A stretch of 64,000 nucleotides of DNA from Streptomyces bottropensis ATCC 25435 (GTDB taxonomy: Bacteria; Actinomycetota; Actinomycetes; Streptomycetales; Streptomycetaceae), in contig NZ_KB911581.1 of assembly GCF_000383595.1 (NCBI RefSeq), positions 5,849,519 to 5,913,518 on the forward strand. Direction: 5' to 3'. The position numbers and the translations under genes are program-made. The stretch's first letter is position 1. Every line of letters begins with the position of its first letter. Positions 43,676 through 51,478 of this stretch are shown in pieces. Below the pieces are notes generated by a model that made no database searches, was not told the DNA's origin, and saw nothing but the letters and a program-made list of their open reading frames with translations.

Positions 43676-44383
43676 ATGTACGATACGCAGCCAGAAAACA
43701 CCCCGGCTTCACGCCTCGACCCAAAGAACTGTGGCGAGCCAGGTGACCACGGTCCTAGAGATGGTCTCTGGCTCAAGGTTCAGGAGTGCATCAGTGCGGG
43801 TAATTGCGTGGACGTCGACAAGGCACAGCGCTGCGCCGTGATGCACGGCGGCCTGGTGGTTCCCATCGATCGCGTGAAGGGCATCGAGTGCTATACGATC
43901 TGGCAACCCGGGGCCCCCAATTACTGGCACAGCGCCTGGGAATATGTTTGCAAGCACATGCCCCCGGCGTCCACCGGATTGGGAATCAATTCGAAGTCGG
44001 CCCGCACCAAGGATCAGTTGCACATCCACATGGCCGACTTTCACGAGAGGGCGAGCGGAGATCTTGTACACGAACTAAAAGGCCAGCAAAAAAATATGGC
44101 CCCCTACAGTGGCAAATCATGGGCGGAGTCACTGGTCACGGCAACGGGATGGGTTGCGTCGGCCCAAAAATGGGAGCAGAGAAAATATCGAGCACACCAT
44201 GTCCTAAATCTGGGCAGCAACCTTTTCGAAACTTTGCAGAAGGAGGTGGCCCCGAGTTCGGAGCGAATGCAAGAGCAAACTATGATTGTGATTCCAGCGC
44301 CACAGGGCTTCTACGTTTTGAACAGCGAAAAAGGCATCCGCGATGGCACTAGTACATGCGACTATCTCCTCAGATGTAATTGA
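43676..44383 (+). CDS. CDP-diacylglycerol pyrophosphatase-like protein
   Basis: 235 residues from ATG 43676 (GGAGAT just ahead). The motifs LWLKVQECIS...NCVDVD, GGLVVPIDRVKGIECYTIW, PNYWHSAWEYV, and especially LGINSKSARTKDQLHIHMAD match the CDP-diacylglycerol diphosphatase family (Cdh), a branch of the HIT-like superfamily that cleaves CDP-diacylglycerol to phosphatidate and CMP. Enterobacterial Cdh has an N-terminal membrane anchor; this one lacks it, so it may be cytoplasmic or cut short. The gene is visibly lower in GC than its neighbours (AT-rich runs around 44085-44290, codons such as CTA and AAA) and lies beside integrase and transposase remnants, so it was probably acquired. It is rare in Streptomyces in my experience. 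Confidence 0.75.
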   Translation: MYDTQPENTPASRLDPKNCGEPGDHGPRDGLWLKVQECISAGNCVDVDKAQRCAVMHGGLVVPIDRVKGIECYTIWQPGAPNYWHSAWEYVCKHMPPASTGLGINSKSARTKDQLHIHMADFHERASGDLVHELKGQQKNMAPYSGKSWAESLVTATGWVASAQKWEQRKYRAHHVLNLGSNLFETLQKEVAPSSERMQEQTMIVIPAPQGFYVLNSEKGIRDGTSTCDYLLRCN

Positions 44384-44580
44384 GGATCACGCGTCGGTGC
44401 GGTCTATGGGACCAGGGGCCCGAGGAGAGTTCCGTAGGTCGCGGTTTGGTCGGATGATCAACGATGGCCGGACATGAAACAGCACGGCTCTTGTGGATCA
44501 TGGAGTTCCCTACGCTCCCAGATCAGCAAGGCTGCCGTGCTCGTCGATCCATCCTCCCTCATGTCCGCGCCCATACGCGA

Positions 44581-44650
44581 GGGGGCGCAGCCCCTGCTTC
44601 TCAGGGGCGCGGGGAACTGCGCGGGAAACCCCACCGGACCCGCACCCGAC
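44581..44650 (-). repeat. Intergenic repeat element, copy 3, overlapping the MFS stop
   Basis: Reverse complement begins GTCGGGTGCGGGTCCGGTGG and shares the GCAGTTCCCCGCGCCCCTGA core with copy 2. The MFS gene runs into it: the last ~16 codons (SRVRVRWGFPRSSPRP) and the TGA (44603-44601) are supplied by the element. Confidence 0.85.
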
Positions 44651-45941
44651 TACGAATCCCGCGCGGCAGCAGCAGCACCGAGGCCACCGGGACCACCGCC
44701 AGCACCACCCACGGCACCACCCCCGACATCCCCGCATCCATCAACGCCCCGACCCCCGCACTCCCCACCAACACGATCAACCCCGACACGGACGACATCG
44801 CCCCCGTGTACAGCCCCAACCGCCCCTCGGCCGCAAGATCCGGCACCCACGCCCGCGCGGCAGGCGCCACCAGCATCTGCCCCACCGTCAGCAACACCAC
44901 GAACCCGGCGGCCGGCAGCAACCCCGCACCCCCCGTCCACCCCGCGGGCAGCGCCCCACCCACCACTGCGAACCCGGCGGCGATCAGCAACAACCCCACC
45001 GTCATCGCCCGCCGCAGATCCAGCCGCTCAGCCACCCACCGCGTGAGCGGCAGCTGCGCGGTCACGACGAGCAACGAGGACAGCCCGAACAGCCAGGCCA
45101 ACGCCGTCTGCGACCCGGTGGCCCGCTCCACCTCGTCGGGCAGCAGCAGGTACAGCTGGTTGTAGGCCAGCAGATACGCCCCGTACGCGCAGCACAACGC
45201 CAGGAACCGCCGGTTGCGCAGCAGCCCCCCGAGGCCGCCCTTCACCGCGACCCGCTCCCGCCCCGGAAGGTGCCGCGGCAGCAGCCGGACGTGCCCGGCG
45301 AGGACGAGCACGAAGACCCCGGCGCCCGCGAGGCACACCACCCGGTAGTCCACCGCCAGCAGCAACGCGCCGATGAGCGGCCCGACGAACGCCCCCGCCT
45401 GCCCCGCCACCGTGAACAGCGCGAGCACGCTCGTCCGGGGACCGCCGCCCGACGTCTCCCAGACCACCGCCTGCCGGGCGACCTCGGACTCCACGGCCGG
45501 GGAGAACAACGCGGCGGCGAACCCGATGAGCAGGACCGCGCCGACGACCGACCAGGTCTCGTCCGCGTAGCCGAGCCACGCGAACCCGGCGATCCGCAGC
45601 AGACATCCGGCCAGCGCCACGGGCCGTACCCCATAGCGGTCGGTCAGCGCACCGCCCACCACGAACAGCCCCTGCTGACTGAAGGTCCGCAGCCCGAGCA
45701 CGAAGCCGACCATCCAGCCCGCCATGCCGATCGCCGTGCCGAGGTGCTCGGCGAGGAACGGCAGCACGGCGTAGAAGCCGACGTTGAAGGCGAGCTGGGT
45801 GAGGATCAGCAGCCTCAGCAGGGGGTCGAGCTTCGCCCAGGTGCCGCGCCGGGAGGGCTTGGCCGTGTCCAAGGGCGTCCCGCCGGTCGTCCGGGGGGTC
45901 GGGACGTCGGTCACCGTTCGCTGCTCCTCGGGCCCGGTCAT
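44601..45941 (-). CDS. MFS exporter in a metal-transport-type operon
   Basis: 446 residues from ATG 45941, four bases inside the end of the permease gene (ATGA overlap), so part of the same operon. Twelve predicted helices; the motif-A-like loop is GGALTDRYGVRPVALAG after helix 2. It looks like the MFS group of metallophore and drug exporters. The gene order lipoprotein, permease, MFS resembles the staphylopine importer/exporter set (cntABC...cntE), which suggests export of a metal chelator; this is inference. The C-terminal ~16 residues come from the intergenic repeat element, replacing the original end. No ATPase gene was found for the importer here. Confidence 0.8.
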   Translation of the reverse strand: MTGPEEQRTVTDVPTPRTTGGTPLDTAKPSRRGTWAKLDPLLRLLILTQLAFNVGFYAVLPFLAEHLGTAIGMAGWMVGFVLGLRTFSQQGLFVVGGALTDRYGVRPVALAGCLLRIAGFAWLGYADETWSVVGAVLLIGFAAALFSPAVESEVARQAVVWETSGGGPRTSVLALFTVAGQAGAFVGPLIGALLLAVDYRVVCLAGAGVFVLVLAGHVRLLPRHLPGRERVAVKGGLGGLLRNRRFLALCCAYGAYLLAYNQLYLLLPDEVERATGSQTALAWLFGLSSLLVVTAQLPLTRWVAERLDLRRAMTVGLLLIAAGFAVVGGALPAGWTGGAGLLPAAGFVVLLTVGQMLVAPAARAWVPDLAAEGRLGLYTGAMSSVSGLIVLVGSAGVGALMDAGMSGVVPWVVLAVVPVASVLLLPRGIRSRVRVRWGFPRSSPRP

Positions 45942-47710
45942 CCGGTCTCGCCGGCGGTCGTGGCGGCGGCCGGACGCGGTTGACGTGCCGCCCGGGCGAG
46001 CGGGCGGCGCGGCAGGCGCACCCCGCCCGCCGCCGTGACCGCGAGCGCGCCGAGGAGGGCGAGGGCGGTGGCGGGGGCGAGGACGGCCCAGGGGGCGCGT
46101 TCGGCGTAGGGCTGGTTCTCGGCGAGGAGGAGGCCCCATTCCGGGTCGGGCGGCTGTGCGCCGAGGCCGAGGAAGCCGAGGGAGGTCAGGGCGAGGGCCA
46201 CGCCGGGCAGCCGGAGGAGGGCGTGGCGGGCGACGGGCGGCAGGACGGCGGGCAGCAGTTCGCGGCGGAGCAGATAGCCGTCCCCCGCGCCGAGCCCCTT
46301 GGTGGCCGTGATGTGCGTCGTGGCCCGTTCCTGTTCGAGCAGGGCCGTGGTGTGCGCGGCCAGGGGCACCCAGGCGACGGCGGCGACGGCCAGCGCGGGC
46401 GTCGTCGCCCCACTGCCGGCGACACCGGCGACGAGCAGGCCCGCGAGGACCGCCGGTATCGCGTTGACGGTGTCGACGAGGGGCCCGGAGAGCCGGGGCA
46501 GCAGCCCGAGCAGAAGGCCCGTCAGCAGTGCGGCCGCGCTGATCGTGACCGCCAGGGCGAGAGTCGTGAACGCCCCGTGGCCGATACGGGCGAGCAGGTC
46601 CCGGCCGAGTGCGTCGGTGCCCAACGGGTGTGCCCAGGACGGGGGTCGGAGCCGGGCGCCGGTGTCGAGGGCGAGCGGGTCGCGGGTCAGGCCGAGCCCG
46701 ACGACCGTGAGCAGGACGGTGCCGTGGACGAGGGGGGAGCGGCGTGGCGCCGGCGGGTTCGGGCGGTGCAGAGAGTGCAGCGCGCCGTCGCGGAGGGCCG
46801 GGCCGATGAGGAGGCGGGCGGCGAGGCGGGCGAGGGCTCCGGCGAGGGCGGCCAGCAGGACGAGGGCGAGGGTGCCGGCCTGGAGGACGGGGAGGTCCTG
46901 GGCGATGGCGGCCTGGAGGGCGGTACGGCCGAGGCCGGGTATGTCGAAGATCTGCTCCACGGTGACGGCACCGCCGGTGAGCCCGACCACGAACAGGCCG
47001 ATGTTGGGCAGGAGTCCGGGTATGCAGCGGCGTACGGCCTGGCGGGCGGTGGCCCGCCCGGGTATGCCGCGGGCGGCGGCGGCCAGCGCCCAGGGTTCGG
47101 CGAAGGCGCCGGGGAGCAGGTCGTCGAGCATCCGGCCGAGCAGCGCGCCGGCGGGCAGACCGAGGGCGAGGGCGGGCAGCACCGTCCACCGCGGCCCGTA
47201 CCAGCCGAGCGCGGGCAGCCAGCCGAGGTGCACCCCGACGGCGACGGCGAGCACGGAGCCGGTGAGGAACTCGGGCAGCGCGGCGAGCATCGCGGCCGCG
47301 CTGCCGCCGCCGCGTCGGTCGTCGAGGCGGCGGTGCGCGCCGAGCCAGAGGGTGCGGGCGCAGACCGCCGCGGCCGTGGCCGCCGCGACGAGGAGCGCGG
47401 TGGCCATCAGCAGCAGGGAGGCGCCGAGGGCCTGGACGACGGCGGGGGTGACCTCCGCGCCGGAGATCCACGAGCGGCCCGCGTCACCGCGCAGCAGCCC
47501 GCCGCACCACTGGACCAGGAGCTTCGACGGGCCCGCGTCGAGGCCGATCTCCTCGCGTACGGCCGCCAGGACCTCCGGCGTCGGGTCGCGTTCGGCCGAG
47601 CGCGCCTTGAGGACGGTGAGCGCCGGGTCCGTGTGCGACAGCCACGGCAGCAGACCGATGCCGCACAGCAGCGTGACGGCGAGCAGGGCCCGCCAGAGTA
47701 TCCGTCTCAG
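45938..47710 (-). CDS. Fused DppB-DppC-type ABC permease, apparent CTG start
   Basis: 590 residues if begun at CTG 47710, which overlaps the stop of the lipoprotein gene (CTGA). The only ATG/GTG/TTG in this frame before the fold is ATG 47407, but that would delete the first 101 residues, which have the normal DppB start (RRILWRALLAVTLL membrane helix, VLAAVREEIGLD, LLVQWCGGLLRGDAGRSWISG). Two BPD_transp domains follow: DppB-like (EAA loop EQIFDIPGLGRTALQAAI) and DppC-like (GTDALGRDLLARIGHGAFTTLALAV; TATKGLGAGDGYLLRRELLPAVLPP). In most bacteria these are two genes. Imports a peptide, nickel or metallophore with an ATPase encoded elsewhere. The CTG start is deduced from coupling and homology. 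Confidence 0.82.
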   Translation of the reverse strand: MRRILWRALLAVTLLCGIGLLPWLSHTDPALTVLKARSAERDPTPEVLAAVREEIGLDAGPSKLLVQWCGGLLRGDAGRSWISGAEVTPAVVQALGASLLLMATALLVAAATAAAVCARTLWLGAHRRLDDRRGGGSAAAMLAALPEFLTGSVLAVAVGVHLGWLPALGWYGPRWTVLPALALGLPAGALLGRMLDDLLPGAFAEPWALAAAARGIPGRATARQAVRRCIPGLLPNIGLFVVGLTGGAVTVEQIFDIPGLGRTALQAAIAQDLPVLQAGTLALVLLAALAGALARLAARLLIGPALRDGALHSLHRPNPPAPRRSPLVHGTVLLTVVGLGLTRDPLALDTGARLRPPSWAHPLGTDALGRDLLARIGHGAFTTLALAVTISAAALLTGLLLGLLPRLSGPLVDTVNAIPAVLAGLLVAGVAGSGATTPALAVAAVAWVPLAAHTTALLEQERATTHITATKGLGAGDGYLLRRELLPAVLPPVARHALLRLPGVALALTSLGFLGLGAQPPDPEWGLLLAENQPYAERAPWAVLAPATALALLGALAVTAAGGVRLPRRPLARAARQPRPAAATTAGETG

Positions 47711-49200
47711 CGCCGGGTCCCCGTTCCGACCAGGGTGCGCTCGTACGGGTCGAGGATCACGCCCCGGACCGAGGTGCCGACGCCGGTGATGATCTTCTGG
47801 TGGACGAGCGGGACGGTGGCGTCCGTGCCGAGGATCGCGGCCTCGGCGTTCATCGCCGCCTGCTGCCGCTTCGCGGTGTCGGACTCCTTCGCGGCGGCGG
47901 CGACGGCCCGGTCGACCTTCTTGTCGCAGAGCAGGGCGAGGTTGTAACTGCCGTCGCAGGTGAAGTCGCTGGCGAGGATGGAGACGGGGTCGCCGGTGTC
48001 GAGCAGGGAGTTGCGGGCGCCGACGAGGGCGTCGAACTTGCCCGCGAGGGCGTCGCTCTCCAGCCGGGAGTACTCGCGGACCTCCAGTTTCACCTTGAAC
48101 CCGGCCTTCTGGAGCTGCTGTTGCAGCACCTGGGCGACCTCGGGCAGTTCGGGGCGGTTGTCGTAGGTGGCGATGGTCACGGAAGTGCCGTCCGGGGCGG
48201 CGGCCTTCGCGCGGCCGGCCGGTGCGACGCGCTTGCCGGCGGCCCAGGTCACGGCGGGTCCGAAGATGCCGGCTCCGGCGTCGGCGTAGCCCTCGTAGAC
48301 GTCCTTGGCGAGGACGGAGCCGTCGACGGCCTCGCGGGCGGCGGCCCGGAGCTTCGGGTCCTTGAAAGCGCCGGACTCTGTGTTGAGGAGGAGGCTGGCC
48401 GTGCGGGTGGTGGCCGTCTCGCGCCGGGTGCCCTTGTCCAGGGTGGACGCCTGGGCCACGGGGACGGACTCGGCCACGTCGACCTGGCCGGTGCGCAGGG
48501 CGTTGGTGCGGGCGGAGCCGTCGGCTATGAAGCGGGCGTCGATGCCGCTCGACTGGGCACGGCCGCCCCAGTAGGCGTCGTAGCGGTCCAGGGTGGCGGC
48601 GGTGGTGCCGGTGACCTTGGTCAGCTCGAAGGGGCCGGTGGCCGTGCCGACCGGGTTCACGCGCTTCGCGCCGTATGCCTTGGCGGACAGGATCGCGAGG
48701 CCGGGGCTGGTGAGCCTGAGCGGCAGGGCGGGGTCCGGGTCCGCGGTGGTGACCCTCACCTGCCGGTCGCCGTCGGCCTCGGCGGTGAGGGTGATGCCGG
48801 AGAGCGCGGCGGTGACCGGCTCGGCCTCGGTGGCGTGGACGAGGGCGGCGGCGACGCCGGCCGGGGTGACCTCGGTGCCGTCCTGGAAGGTGGCCTCCCG
48901 CAGGGTGAAAAGCCAGTTCCGGTCGTTCTCACGGGTCCAGGACTCGGCGAGCGCGGGGGCGGGGGTGCCGTTGGTGTCGAGCTTGGTGAGGCCCTCGGTG
49001 ACCCCGAGCCGGCTGAGGAGGGTGGCGTCGGCTCCGTACGGGGAGAGGTTCTCGGCGGGCGGGAAGGCCAGGGCCACCCGCAGCCGGGAGCCGTCGGAGG
49101 AGGCGCCGTCGGCGGTGTCACCGCCCGAGGCGAAGCAGCCGGTCAGCACGGGGGTGAGGAGCAGGCCGGCGACGACGCGACGGCGGCGGGGAGTGCGCAT
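47707..49200 (-). CDS. Peptide/nickel-type substrate-binding lipoprotein
   Basis: 497 residues from ATG 49200. Signal peptide with lipobox LTGC (Cys22), so a lipoprotein on the outer face of the membrane. Family 5 extracellular solute-binding protein: RVALAFPPAENLSPYGADATLL, VTEGLTKLD, PALAESWTRENDRNWLFTLREATFQDGTEVTPAGVAAAL and TGPFELTKV are typical of oligopeptide/nickel binders (DppA, NikA, CntA). First gene of the operon with the fused permease and MFS protein, coupled by a CTGA overlap. The only metal regulator-like site nearby, a Zur/Fur-type palindrome, is 59 bp upstream, so the cargo may be a zinc, nickel or cobalt chelate instead of a peptide. Confidence 0.87.
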   Translation of the reverse strand: MRTPRRRRVVAGLLLTPVLTGCFASGGDTADGASSDGSRLRVALAFPPAENLSPYGADATLLSRLGVTEGLTKLDTNGTPAPALAESWTRENDRNWLFTLREATFQDGTEVTPAGVAAALVHATEAEPVTAALSGITLTAEADGDRQVRVTTADPDPALPLRLTSPGLAILSAKAYGAKRVNPVGTATGPFELTKVTGTTAATLDRYDAYWGGRAQSSGIDARFIADGSARTNALRTGQVDVAESVPVAQASTLDKGTRRETATTRTASLLLNTESGAFKDPKLRAAAREAVDGSVLAKDVYEGYADAGAGIFGPAVTWAAGKRVAPAGRAKAAAPDGTSVTIATYDNRPELPEVAQVLQQQLQKAGFKVKLEVREYSRLESDALAGKFDALVGARNSLLDTGDPVSILASDFTCDGSYNLALLCDKKVDRAVAAAAKESDTAKRQQAAMNAEAAILGTDATVPLVHQKIITGVGTSVRGVILDPYERTLVGTGTRR

Positions 49201-49258
49201 GGTCCTTGGTTCTCTGTGAGGACAGCGGGGGTGGCGGTGGTGCGCGAGGCAGCCTACA

Positions 49259-49273
49259 TGAGAATGATTTTCA
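49259..49273 (-). promoter_or_regulatory. Zur/Fur-like palindrome upstream of the transport operon
   Basis: TGAGAATGATTTTCA: 7-1-7 palindrome with one mismatch between arms, close to actinobacterial Zur boxes (TGAAAATGATTTTCA type). It is 59 bp before the lipoprotein ATG and overlaps the stop codon of the GNAT gene. In this GC-rich sequence such an AT-rich palindrome is conspicuous. Confidence 0.65.
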
Positions 49274-49825
49274 TCCCGCGATGAGGGGGCCGGCCGTCTC
49301 GGACACCGGGATCTCGAAGTGCACGACCCGCTCCCCCGTCACCTCGCGCTCGTCACACACGGCCACGCCCTGCGACCGCCAGAAGGCCTCGGCGCCGGGC
49401 ACCCCGGGGTCGGTGTGCAGATACACCGAGCGGTAACCGCCGTCGGCCGCCGCGAAGTCCAGCAGCGCGGCGACCAGGCGCCGGGCCAGGCCGCGCCGCC
49501 GGTGCTCGGCGCGCACGTACACACGGCGCAGCTGGGCGGTCTCACCGGACGGGTAACGCTCGGCCAGCCAGCGGGGGTTGGGCGGATGGGCGGGCCCCCG
49601 GGAGTCCAGCGCCCCGGTGGCGACGACCGCGCCGTCCCGCCGGTCGACCGCCACCAGCAGCACATGCCGGCCGGGAGCGACGTACGCGCCGAGCGGATCG
49701 ATGATGTCCCCGTGCCAGCGCGGCACATAGCCGGTGCCGAAGTCGCGGTAGACGGTGTCGAGCATCACCGTTCGGGCGCTGTCGAGGTCACCCGGTCCCG
49801 CCACTCTGATGTCGTAGTTCTGCAC
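49271..49825 (-). CDS. GNAT-family acetyltransferase
   Basis: 184 residues from GTG 49825. Gcn5-related N-acetyltransferase fold: YDIRVAGPGDLDSARTVMLDTVYRDFG start, central AQLRRVYVRAEHRRRGLARRLVAALLDFA (acetyl-CoA pyrophosphate loop, R-x2-G-x-A), and C-terminal VYLHTDPGVPGAEAFWRSQG. Substrate unknown. A TATGAT box (49832-49837) seven bases ahead of the GTG, and no Shine-Dalgarno, suggest a leaderless mRNA; an ATG ten codons upstream (49855) would lie ahead of that box. Same strand as the transport operon but separated by its Zur-like site. Cytoplasmic. Confidence 0.83.
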   Translation of the reverse strand: MQNYDIRVAGPGDLDSARTVMLDTVYRDFGTGYVPRWHGDIIDPLGAYVAPGRHVLLVAVDRRDGAVVATGALDSRGPAHPPNPRWLAERYPSGETAQLRRVYVRAEHRRRGLARRLVAALLDFAAADGGYRSVYLHTDPGVPGAEAFWRSQGVAVCDEREVTGERVVHFEIPVSETAGPLIAG

Positions 49826-49831
49826 CTGCGC

Positions 49832-49837
49832 ATCATA
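49832..49837 (-). promoter_or_regulatory. -10 box for leaderless GNAT mRNA
   Basis: TATGAT on the minus strand, six bases between the box and the GTG start. This matches the TANNNT -10 pattern and the spacing of leaderless genes. Confidence 0.5.
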
Positions 49838-50039
49838 GGCAATAAGGCTGATCATTCCGATCGGGAGTGCGCACGTCCACCCTCCGGCCGGCGTGACCCG
49901 CCGGGCGGCCCGGGTACCGCGCGATCCGCCCTCCGCCGGGCGTGCGCGACGGCGCCCGGGCGGCCGGTATGCGACCGCGTGCCACCGCCCGCCGAACGGG
50001 GGACGCGTGGGCGGACGGCTTACGGGTACGTCGTCGGTC

Positions 50040-51062
50040 ATGCGGATGAGCGTGGTGGATGTCGGATCGAACACCGTACGGCTGGTCGTGGCGGACGCGG
50101 AGGGCGGTGTGCCGTTGCCGGTGCACACCGCGAAGTGGCGCCTGCGGCTGTCCGAGCAGGTGACGCCCGGGGGTGAGGTGCCCGACGAGGCCGTACGGCA
50201 GTTGTGTGTCGCGGTCGCGGCCGCGGCGCAGACGGCGCAGAGATGGGGGGCGTCGACGCCGCTCGCCTTCGCGACCGCCGTGGTGCGCTCCGCGCCGAAC
50301 TGCCAGGACGTGCTGCGGGCCGTGCGCGCGGCGACCGGGGTAGCGATCTGTACCCTGCCCGGCGAGGTGGAGGCCGAGCTGACCTTCCTCGGGGCGCGAC
50401 GCTGGATGGGCTGGCGGTCGGGGCCGCTCGCCCTGCTGGACATCGGCGGCGGCTCGCTGGAGGTGGCCTTCGGACGCGGCCGACTGCCGGACTTCGTGGC
50501 CTCGCTGCCGCTGGGCGCGAACCGGCTGACCCACGAGTTCTTCCTCGATCAGGACCCTCCGTCGCCGGAGAGCGTCAAGGCACTGCGGCGCAAGGTCCGT
50601 CATCAGTTGCGGGACGTCTCCGCGCGCATCCGCTGGGAGGGTCCGCGCACCGCCGTGGCCACCTCGCGCACCTTCCAGCAGCTCTCCCGGCTGTGCGGGT
50701 CTGCGCCGGGCCGGCACGGGCCCTTCGTGGAACGGGAGTTGCGGTGCGCGGACCTGGAGATCGCCATCGCGCGGCTCGCCCGCCTCCCCTCGGCCGAGCG
50801 GTCGGTGCTCCCGGGCATCTCGGCGCCCCGGGCGAAGCAGAGCCTCGCCGGGGCGCTGGTCGGGCACACGACGATGAAGCTCGCGGGCCTGAAGTCCGTG
50901 ACGATCTGCCCGTGGGCGATCCGTGAGGGCGTGCTGCTGCGACACATCGAGGACGGCCCGGCGTGGTGGTCGGAGGTGACGCGGGACGTCGAGGCCACCG
51001 GGTCGGCCGTGTCGAGCAGAGCGGGCGCGGTGCCCCTGCGCATCGCCGCGCCGGCCCGCTGA
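50040..51062 (+). CDS. Ppx/GppA-type phosphatase
   Basis: 340 residues from ATG 50040 (a second ATG two codons later). Exopolyphosphatase/pppGpp phosphohydrolase family of the actin-like ATPase fold: phosphate-1 loop VVDVGSNTVRLVVADAEG, conserved ATAVVRSAPN, phosphate-2 loop LALLDIGGGSLEVAFG, adenosine-type SVTICPWAIREGVLLR. One-domain-pair actinobacterial form without the long C-terminal extension of E. coli Ppx, as in the two mycobacterial Ppx proteins. Likely acts on polyphosphate or (p)ppGpp. Divergent from the GNAT gene. A 59-residue hydrophilic protein gene follows after 27 bp, probably in one transcript. Confidence 0.88.
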   Translation: MRMSVVDVGSNTVRLVVADAEGGVPLPVHTAKWRLRLSEQVTPGGEVPDEAVRQLCVAVAAAAQTAQRWGASTPLAFATAVVRSAPNCQDVLRAVRAATGVAICTLPGEVEAELTFLGARRWMGWRSGPLALLDIGGGSLEVAFGRGRLPDFVASLPLGANRLTHEFFLDQDPPSPESVKALRRKVRHQLRDVSARIRWEGPRTAVATSRTFQQLSRLCGSAPGRHGPFVERELRCADLEIAIARLARLPSAERSVLPGISAPRAKQSLAGALVGHTTMKLAGLKSVTICPWAIREGVLLRHIEDGPAWWSEVTRDVEATGSAVSSRAGAVPLRIAAPAR

Positions 51063-51089
51063 CCCCTCCCCCACCGAAAGGCACACACG

Positions 51090-51269
51090 ATGACCCACCA
51101 CGACGAGCGGAACGCCGACGAGACACCCGACACCGCCCTGGAGGAGGTCCTGCACGAGGCGGAGGAGGCGCAGACCCGCGTCACCGACCCCGAGAAGCGG
51201 CGCCGGGGCGAGGCGGGCGACGCGATCACGCCCAACGAACAGGCGCAGGAGGAGTCCCACCACGACTGA
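51090..51269 (+). CDS. Small acidic hydrophilic protein
   Basis: 59 residues from ATG 51090 with AAAGG ahead. Very rich in Glu, Asp, His and Gln (MTHHDERNADETPDTALEEV...TPNEQAQEESHHD), no hydrophobic core, so probably intrinsically disordered. It lies 27 bp after the Ppx-type gene on the same strand. Short Streptomyces proteins with an EEVLHEAEEAQTRVTDPEKRRRGEAGDAI-like middle are common but uncharacterised. Coding is supported by start site, codon bias and position; function is unknown. Confidence 0.65.
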   Translation: MTHHDERNADETPDTALEEVLHEAEEAQTRVTDPEKRRRGEAGDAITPNEQAQEESHHD

Positions 51270-51478
51270 CGCCCCCGCCGCCGACGGGACGACAGCCCGG
51301 CGCACTCCGGGACGACACTCTCCGGATCAGCAGACTTTGCCACCGTCAATACATAAAAGGGGAATTCACCTTTTCGAGTGCTGTAGATCTTGCGCACGGC
51401 TCGGAAGGGATGACCGGCTCCGCGCCGGGGTAGCTAACGGGATCTACCGCGCCCTACCCCTGACAAGGTGGAGCCGCC

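Noticed and set aside
47407..47407. Start of the fused permease at ATG 47407
   Set aside because: It would remove the first membrane helix and a conserved N-terminal block that are encoded in the same frame upstream.
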